Source of the DNA: Candidatus Izemoplasma sp.
GTDB lineage: Bacteria; Bacillota_I; Bacilli_A; Izemoplasmatales; Izemoplasmataceae
Direction of reading: 5' to 3'
Length of the DNA stretch: 9,329 nucleotides
Assembly (NCBI GenBank): GCA_007116105.1
Contig: SKJA01000036.1
Location: 1-9,329 of the forward strand
This document shows, in pieces, positions 5,597-9,329 of the stretch (position 1 is its first letter; each line of letters starts with the position of its first letter). A model generated the notes under the pieces. It did not search any database, had not been told where the DNA came from, and worked only from the letters and a program-made list of their open reading frames with translations. A program made the position numbers and the translations under genes.

Positions 5597-5689
5597 ATGA
5601 TGTATCAAGCTTATGAATTAAACTTTATGGTTCTTAAAGAAAAACGCAAACTCATGGTGGCTTCTTCTTCTCAAAACTCACGCCACTAA
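5597..5689 (+). CDS. Micropeptide 1 of a four-copy array
   Basis: 30 codons, ATG at 5597 eight nt after AAGGAGG (5582-5588). Residues 6-18 read YELNFMVLKEKRK and residue 19 is Leu; the rest is a Ser/Gln/His tail. No signal peptide and no Cys. It aligns without gaps to the next three ORFs when the first of two adjacent ATGs is used, which supports that start. Function unknown; the shape is a short amphipathic-looking helix with hydrophobics at 6, 8, 11, 12 and 19 and a basic stretch at 14-18. It is too short for normal gene finders. The strong Shine-Dalgarno and the related copies downstream are the evidence for coding. Confidence 0.65.
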   Translation: MMYQAYELNFMVLKEKRKLMVASSSQNSRH

Positions 5690-5716
5690 TTCCACCCATT
5701 GAAAGGATGTGTCTAG

Positions 5717-5818
5717 ATGTATCTTAACAACTTAGACTATGTTTATTTTATCGAAAAACAAAAACGCCGATTCACACCCACACCCTCGCCGACGAAACCG
5801 ATCAAGCATTCCCAATAA
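5717..5818 (+). CDS. Micropeptide 2 of a four-copy array
   Basis: 33 codons; ATG at 5717, nine nt after AAAGGA (5702-5707). Residues 6-18 read LDYVYFIEKQKRR, followed by Phe19 and then a Pro/Thr/Lys tail (TPTPSPTKP). This copy and copy 3 are the closest pair: the 42 nt from 5729 to 5770 match the equivalent segment of copy 3 at about 32 of 42 positions, with many changes at third codon positions, which favours translation. The two copies also share the same AAAGGA to ATG spacing. No signal peptide. Function unknown. Confidence 0.68.
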   Translation: MYLNNLDYVYFIEKQKRRFTPTPSPTKPIKHSQ

Positions 5819-5844
5819 CCTATCAAACGAAAGGAATGATTCTT

Positions 5845-5940
5845 ATGTTACACGCAAATTTAGAATATGTTGTTTTCATCGATAAGCAAAAACAACAATT
5901 ACACCACGAGATGATTCAGAAAAAAAACACAAACCATTGA
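5845..5940 (+). CDS. Micropeptide 3 of a four-copy array
   Basis: 31 codons; ATG at 5845, nine nt after AAAGGA (5830-5835). An in-frame ATG at 5836 touches the ribosome-binding site and is not used. Residues 6-18 read LEYVVFIDKQKQQ, then Leu19, His-rich and Lys/Asn-rich tail. Ends with TGA, so the standard code is assumed. Closest copy to number 2. Function unknown. Confidence 0.68.
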   Translation: MLHANLEYVVFIDKQKQQLHHEMIQKKNTNH

Positions 5941-5995
5941 TTTTCGGGATTTCTAAAGTATTCAGACAAACTAAATAATAAAAAAGGAGACTATT

Positions 5996-6094
5996 ATGGT
6001 TTATATGGAGATTGCCATGCAGCATTTGCTCGCAGAAAAGAAACTACAGTATCACAACACTTTAAAAACTAATAAGAAAAAGGAGAAATACTAA
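5996..6094 (+). CDS. Micropeptide 4, coupled to the following gene
   Basis: 32 codons; ATG at 5996 six nt after AAGGAG (5984-5989). Residues 6-18 read IAMQHLLAEKKLQ with Tyr19, so it is the most diverged copy, but keeps the pattern of hydrophobics at 6, 8, 11, 12 and 19 and the invariant Lys16. The C-terminus is strongly basic (NKKKEKY). Its stop shares bases with the next ATG (TAATG at 6092-6096), and the AAGGAG for the next gene lies inside its last codons, so the two are probably translationally coupled. Function unknown. Confidence 0.68.
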   Translation: MVYMEIAMQHLLAEKKLQYHNTLKTNKKKEKY

Positions 6095-6396
6095 TGGTCG
6101 ATTTAGAAAAAGTATTTGCACTCAGACACACCAACCAAGAGGGCGCTAGCGCCTCTCAAAAAGGTCGCATGTTAAAAGTGTTTGTTGATTCACAGGAGGA
6201 TCATGTTCGCATTCAACTTCCGATGGGGTTTGTAAAAGCCGTCTTGAAAATGGCCCCTCACTGGCTAGACAAAAAAATCCAGAGTGATTCTGTCGACATG
6301 GAAGCTCTCATTGGCGCCATCGAAGATAATTTTGTGGGTGAATTCGTCAACATTCAAGACGCTTCAGGCGATCATGTGCGCATCGTCATCGAATAA
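6094..6396 (+). CDS. Small YvlB/LiaX-like (SHOCT-like C-terminal domain) protein
   Basis: 100 residues. Residues about 1-24 are a short polar segment (NQEGASASQKGR); residues 25-100 form the conserved part: LKVFVDSQEDHVRIQLPMGFVKAVL, then an acidic helix region, then GEFVNIQDASGDHVRIVIE. This beta-helix-beta pattern with 'V+I.LP...V+..L' and a terminal '(D/E)..GD.V.I.(I/V)E' resembles the C-terminal domain shared by YvlB- and LiaX-like proteins, which in Bacillota are linked to cell envelope stress. I recognise it from pattern only, so the family call is tentative. It has no signal peptide. It is the last gene of the micropeptide operon and is coupled to micropeptide 4; a strong terminator follows. 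Confidence 0.8.
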   Translation: MVDLEKVFALRHTNQEGASASQKGRMLKVFVDSQEDHVRIQLPMGFVKAVLKMAPHWLDKKIQSDSVDMEALIGAIEDNFVGEFVNIQDASGDHVRIVIE

Positions 6397-6424
6397 AGGT
6401 CTATCATAGACCTTTATTTTTTTG
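6394..6424 (+). terminator. Intrinsic terminator of the micropeptide operon
   Basis: TAAAGGTCTA pairs with TAGACCTTTA around a TCA loop (6394-6416), followed by TTTTTTT. The TAA stop of the YvlB/LiaX-like gene is part of the stem. Confidence 0.93.
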
Positions 6425-6433
6425 AGAATAAGG

Positions 6434-6439
6434 TATAAT
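6434..6439 (+). promoter_or_regulatory. Candidate -10 box (TATAAT) of the DUF2188-like gene
   Basis: Perfect TATAAT 10 nt after the terminator U-tract. The -35 region overlaps the terminator and shows no clear match. The start would be near 6446, close to the AAGGAGGG at 6453-6460. Confidence 0.5.
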
Positions 6440-6466
6440 AAAAGTATAAAAGAAGGAGGGCGTCTT

Positions 6467-6766
6467 ATGAGATGGTTCAAAAAATGGTTTAAGCGGTCTG
6501 AAGAAGAGCCACAAAAAGAGACTGTTGAGGAAACTCAAAAGGAATCGAAGAAAGTCGCGAATAAATATCACGTGTCTCAAAACAAAGACGAGCAAAGCCC
6601 CAACTATAAAGCTTGGCGCGTGCGTAAAGAAGGGTCTGATAAGACCATTCAGTATTTTAAAACACAAAAAGAAGCTGTTGATTTTGCTCACACACTGGCT
6701 CAAAGACATCACGCAAGTGTTGTCATTCACAAAGTGGATGGCAGTATTCGTAAACAAAAATATTAA
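6467..6766 (+). CDS. DUF2188-like protein
   Basis: 99 residues from the ATG at 6467, chosen because AAGGAGGG (6453-6460) stands 6 nt upstream; an in-frame ATG 15 codons upstream lies at the promoter. The first 35 residues are very charged (MRWFKKWFKRSEEEP, then Glu/Lys repeats), a basic amphipathic start that could touch the membrane. Residues about 36-99 match the DUF2188 pattern: YHVSQN...WRVRKEGSDKTIQYFKTQKEAVDFAHTLA, then VVIHKVDGSIRKQKY. DUF2188 is a small beta-alpha domain of unknown function in many bacteria. The gene has its own promoter-like -10 box and a shared terminator with the convergent transporter gene. Confidence 0.88.
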   Translation: MRWFKKWFKRSEEEPQKETVEETQKESKKVANKYHVSQNKDEQSPNYKAWRVRKEGSDKTIQYFKTQKEAVDFAHTLAQRHHASVVIHKVDGSIRKQKY

Positions 6767-6804
6767 AAAACCTCCACGTGACGATCGTCACGTGGAGGTT
6801 TTTT
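6765..6804. terminator. Bidirectional terminator between convergent genes
   Basis: Positions 6771-6798 are a perfect 28-bp palindrome (CCTCCACGTGACGA and its complement), flanked by AAAAAA on the left and TTTTTT on the right, so the hairpin is a terminator on both strands. It lies exactly between the DUF2188-like stop and the transporter stop. Confidence 0.96.
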
Positions 6805-7985
6805 TATGGTTTGAGCCGGTTGGTCGTTTCCATTTGGCGGACAAAGCGCATCGTTAACAGCAATAAGACGATGGCATAAAACAACATTAGGTAAGGCAAA
6901 ATGTGAATGCTGATGAGTTGAAACATCACACCTGCCAAGGGCGTTAAGATGCCAAAGCCTAAATAGCCTAGTGTCATCTGAATGCTGACAATTTTGCTGA
7001 GATGGCGGCCCTTGAAGTAGCGACCACTAAGGACCATCATGTTTGGGAACATAGGCGCGCATCCAAGACCATACAAAGCGACGGCGATGATGTAGATGAA
7101 CGTCCACTCCAGCGGTAAAATCATCAACAGAGCTGATAGTAAAATCGCACTCTGACCAATCATGATCAATCGCTGGGGCTTTATCTTTAGTGATAACAAG
7201 GCAATCACAAAGCGCGCGATGGTGAAAGCCGTGAAAAAGATGGTCGTAAACAGCGCTGCTTCAGCATACGTCACCCCTCGGGTAAGAAAGATGTACGTTG
7301 CAATCCAAACGCCTCCTAACGATTCCACATGCACAAGTAAAGCAAAAATAACGGTACTGTTTAGGACCCCTGGTGTTTGCTTCAGTGCACGCAATGACAA
7401 GGTTTGATGGGCGTCCAAACGCGCTTGTGGTGCTTCTTTCGTCCAAAACTTAGCACTGAAAAGGACCAGCATGGTGATGCCAGTAAGAATCAAACCCACG
7501 ATTAAAAATGCGCCACGCCAGTTCTCATCCCGTAAGGTTAAGGCCATGATGCCAGGCCCAATGGTGACCCCAAACCCATAGAAAGCATGGAGAAAATTCA
7601 TGTGATGTGCTTTGTAATGCGCCGCTAAAAAATGATTGACACTCATGTCAATCATTCCAGCACCAAAGCCTAGAGGGAGAGCAAAGAGAATTAAGACGAC
7701 ATAACTTGGCGCTCTAGACATCAATAAGAGACTGAGCGTCATCGCGGAAAGTGCCATCAGGACCGTTTGGTGCGTCGAGAAACGACGCAGAATTTTCGGG
7801 GTATTCGATGTCGCCAATATGTTCGCCACATACATGCTAAACGTGTATGCACCCAAAGCCCCTAAAGGATAATTAAAGTCCACACGGATTAAGTTCCAAC
7901 CTGAGCCGATCAACGCATCCGGTAACCCAAGTGCAATAAACGTTATGTAAATGATCCCTAAAAGCACCCAAAGTTTCCATTTCAT
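6804..7985 (-). CDS. MFS transporter, FHS/GlcP-like (sugar or related solute)
   Basis: 393 residues with about 12 hydrophobic spans and a cytoplasmic charged loop in the middle (about residues 175-195), the typical major facilitator layout and length. The stretch FGAGMIDMSVNHFLAAH and MNFLHAFYGFGVTIGPG, at the end of the N-terminal half, is the family hallmark of the fucose/glucose-type (FHS, GlcP-like) proton symporters, and GLGCAPMFPN in the C-terminal half supports this. The substrate is not decided by sequence; a sugar is the best guess and a drug or polyol is possible. The ATG at 7983-7985 follows AGAGGTGA with 6 nt. It ends at the bidirectional terminator; no co-transcribed gene is seen. 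Confidence 0.9.
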   Translation of the reverse strand: MKWKLWVLLGIIYITFIALGLPDALIGSGWNLIRVDFNYPLGALGAYTFSMYVANILATSNTPKILRRFSTHQTVLMALSAMTLSLLLMSRAPSYVVLILFALPLGFGAGMIDMSVNHFLAAHYKAHHMNFLHAFYGFGVTIGPGIMALTLRDENWRGAFLIVGLILTGITMLVLFSAKFWTKEAPQARLDAHQTLSLRALKQTPGVLNSTVIFALLVHVESLGGVWIATYIFLTRGVTYAEAALFTTIFFTAFTIARFVIALLSLKIKPQRLIMIGQSAILLSALLMILPLEWTFIYIIAVALYGLGCAPMFPNMMVLSGRYFKGRHLSKIVSIQMTLGYLGFGILTPLAGVMFQLISIHILPYLMLFYAIVLLLLTMRFVRQMETTNRLKP

Positions 7986-8013
7986 GTGTCATCACCTCTG
8001 TTAAACTTCCCAC

Positions 8014-8043
8014 AGTATAGCACAAAAAAAGATGTTCAGTGAA
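8014..8043 (-). promoter_or_regulatory. Promoter of the MFS gene, extended -10 type
   Basis: TGCTATACT: the TGN extension and TATACT (8014-8019). The best -35 (TTCACT, 8038-8043, 18-nt spacer) lies within the terminator hairpin of the upstream gene, so the promoter overlaps that terminator. Confidence 0.55.
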
Positions 8044-8050
8044 CACCTTT
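8024..8050 (-). terminator. Intrinsic terminator of the GGDEF-EAL gene
   Basis: The minus strand reads AAAGGTGTTC-ACT-GAACATCTTT (8028-8050), a 10-bp stem with one G-T pair, followed by TTTTTTT (8024-8030). Confidence 0.9.
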
Positions 8051-8054
8051 TTTT

Positions 8055-9329
8055 TTAAAAACACTCTGGTTTATGCCAGTAGTAACCCTGTTGTAAATCA
8101 ATGCCTAAGCTTTTTAAAATATCGCTTTGGTGTTGGGTCTCCACGCCTTCGATGATGACCCTTGCGTGTTTGATGTCCCCAAGCCTTTTCACCATTCGAA
8201 TGATTTCCTTGTTGAGAGGCAGTTCGATTTTCTCAGTGAAGACACCGTCTATTTTAATGAAATCTAAAGGAATCGTTTCAAGGACCGCCAAGGACGAATA
8301 CTCTTTTCCAAAATCATCTAACGCAATCAAATACCCTGCTTCGCGTAGGACGTTTAAGCGCACTTCACACAGCGATATTTGATGGATGAACGTTTGTTCG
8401 CTGATTTCAATGATGACATTTTGCGGGAGAATCTTGAAACGATTGGTGTAGTCTGCAAGGATCGAAGCCAGTCCATCACTTAAAAACATCTCACTGGTAA
8501 GGTTTAAGGAGAGCTTAGTGTTTTGGAAACGACTGTTTTCTCTCAGTTGGGCATAACGGTAAAAGCTTTTTTCAATCAAGTGTTTTTCAAGTTTATCCAG
8601 CCAATTCGCTTGTCGAGCCTTATGAATGAAGACATCTGGTGGCACACGCCCTAAGACGCTATCCTCCCAGCGAGCCAAGGCTTCGACCATTTCAACCCCT
8701 GGGTGCTGAAGCGAACGAATTTCTTGAAAATGAATCTCAAAGCGATCTTCGATTAAAGCCTCTTGCATACGCTCGAGCATGGTTTTGTTGTAGTTCAACA
8801 CACGACTCATGCCCATTTGATATCTGCTGATGCTTCCTGATGTTGCATATTGACTGGCAAGCAACGACTTCGCAATCACTTGCTCCAATGTGGCATCATC
8901 TTGGGGGAAATGAGCTAATCCGGTCACGAGATGAAGATTGACGACCGTTTGCTCTATCTTAATGGGCCTTTCCTGCAGCAACTTAAAGAACTGTTGGATG
9001 GCTTTAGGTTCGTCTTGATGTTCTTCGATGGTGATCAAGAAACTTTGGTCACCGTAGCGTGCCATTCGAGAAGGGGCGGGAAGGCTTGAACTTAAGCGGT
9101 CGTAGACCTGCTTTAAAATGGCTTCCGAAAAGGACTGACCGTAGTAGTGTTCGTATTGATTCAAGTGATTCAGTTTCAAATAATACACCCAGGCCTCTTC
9201 AGGAGGATGTTGCAACATACTTTCAAGAATGCCATTTTTTGACAAGGCACCCGTCAACCGATCGTAGTTTTTTTCTTGAATGAGTTGTTCATTCTTCTCT
9301 ACTAAATCCGTCAGTTCACGGCCGACCAC
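8055..9329 (-). CDS. GGDEF-EAL protein, probable c-di-GMP phosphodiesterase (N-terminus outside the window)
   Basis: The frame is open to the window edge, so 424 residues of the C-terminal part are visible; the true start, and any sensor domain, lie beyond 9329. Visible residues 1-20 look like a linker coiled coil (VEKNEQLIQEK), then a GGDEF domain begins at DRLTGALS (23-30). Its signature, expected at 92-96, reads YGDQS in place of GGDEF, so it should not synthesise c-di-GMP and may bind GTP or act as a regulator. The EAL domain (about 185-424) keeps the known active-site residues: EAL Glu216, Asn276 (SLNLT), Glu308 (EISE), Asp338-Asp339 (DDFG), Lys359 (KID), Glu394 (EGVE) and Gln414 (QQGYY). 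It should hydrolyse c-di-GMP to pGpG in the cytoplasm. Loop 6 is altered: DFGKEYSSL against the usual DFGTGYSSL. Confidence 0.93.
   Translation of the reverse strand: MVGRELTDLVEKNEQLIQEKNYDRLTGALSKNGILESMLQHPPEEAWVYYLKLNHLNQYEHYYGQSFSEAILKQVYDRLSSSLPAPSRMARYGDQSFLITIEEHQDEPKAIQQFFKLLQERPIKIEQTVVNLHLVTGLAHFPQDDATLEQVIAKSLLASQYATSGSISRYQMGMSRVLNYNKTMLERMQEALIEDRFEIHFQEIRSLQHPGVEMVEALARWEDSVLGRVPPDVFIHKARQANWLDKLEKHLIEKSFYRYAQLRENSRFQNTKLSLNLTSEMFLSDGLASILADYTNRFKILPQNVIIEISEQTFIHQISLCEVRLNVLREAGYLIALDDFGKEYSSLAVLETIPLDFIKIDGVFTEKIELPLNKEIIRMVKRLGDIKHARVIIEGVETQHQSDILKSLGIDLQQGYYWHKPECF

Noticed and set aside
5597..6094. Interpretation of the four small ORFs as a decayed single gene
   Set aside because: They align to each other at their N-termini rather than to successive parts of one protein, each has a start and ribosome-binding site, and no frame-shifted continuation of a larger domain is visible.
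5597..6094. Interpretation of the small ORFs as a toxin-antitoxin pair or bacteriocin array with leader peptides
   Set aside because: No double-glycine leader, no signal peptide, no Cys, no transporter or immunity gene next to them; kept as unknown micropeptides.
6404..6757. Minus-strand 117-codon frame opposite the DUF2188-like gene
   Set aside because: It is antisense to a gene with a good ribosome-binding site and family match, starts at no Shine-Dalgarno, and its composition (Phe/Leu-rich) is the usual antisense of Lys/Glu-rich coding DNA.

Overview
The window looks like a chromosomal stretch of a Bacillota-type bacterium using the standard genetic code (TGA is a stop). The evidence is purine-rich Shine-Dalgarno sites 6-9 nt before most starts, sigma-A type TTGACA/TATAAT promoters, classic hairpin-plus-U-tract terminators, and Bacillota-type families (YwqK-like, DUF2188-like, YvlB/LiaX-like, a GlpO-like oxidase). 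I cannot name the genus. There are no tRNA or rRNA genes, CRISPR arrays, insertion sequences or phage genes that I can see. Both ends of the window cut through genes.

Layout. Positions 1-5320 are all minus strand. In transcription order they hold a DUF308/HdeD-like membrane protein, a fused trehalose-6-phosphate synthase/phosphatase, a GlpO/LhgO-type FAD oxidase, a small membrane-anchored protein of unknown function, a YwqK-like MORN-repeat protein, and the first 30 codons of another membrane protein. Nearly every gene is bounded by its own terminator and promoter, so this half is mostly single-gene units. Positions 5500-6766 are plus strand: a strong promoter drives four consecutive 30-33 codon ORFs and then a 100-residue YvlB/LiaX-like protein, followed by a separate DUF2188-like gene. 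Positions 6804-9329 are minus strand again: an MFS transporter and a c-di-GMP enzyme with a degenerate GGDEF and an intact EAL domain, cut by the window edge.

The most interesting part is 5497-6396. Four tiny ORFs, none longer than 33 codons, align to one another without gaps over their first 19 residues, each has its own ribosome-binding site, and the last overlaps the start of the YvlB/LiaX-like gene (TAATG). This looks like a tandem-duplicated micropeptide family in one operon with a possible envelope-stress protein. It is not a family I recognise.

Second, the FAD oxidase promoter (TTGCAC-17-TATAAT) lies upstream of a complete intrinsic terminator that itself lies upstream of the oxidase start, so the gene appears to be controlled by transcription attenuation. 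That recalls GlpP-dependent antitermination of glpD in Bacillus subtilis and would fit a glycerol-3-phosphate oxidase. Candidate CcpA (cre) sites lie at the ywqK-like and oxidase promoters, suggesting carbon-source control. Trehalose synthesis, sugar or polyol transport, glycerol-phosphate oxidation and c-di-GMP hydrolysis are otherwise ordinary housekeeping or stress functions.
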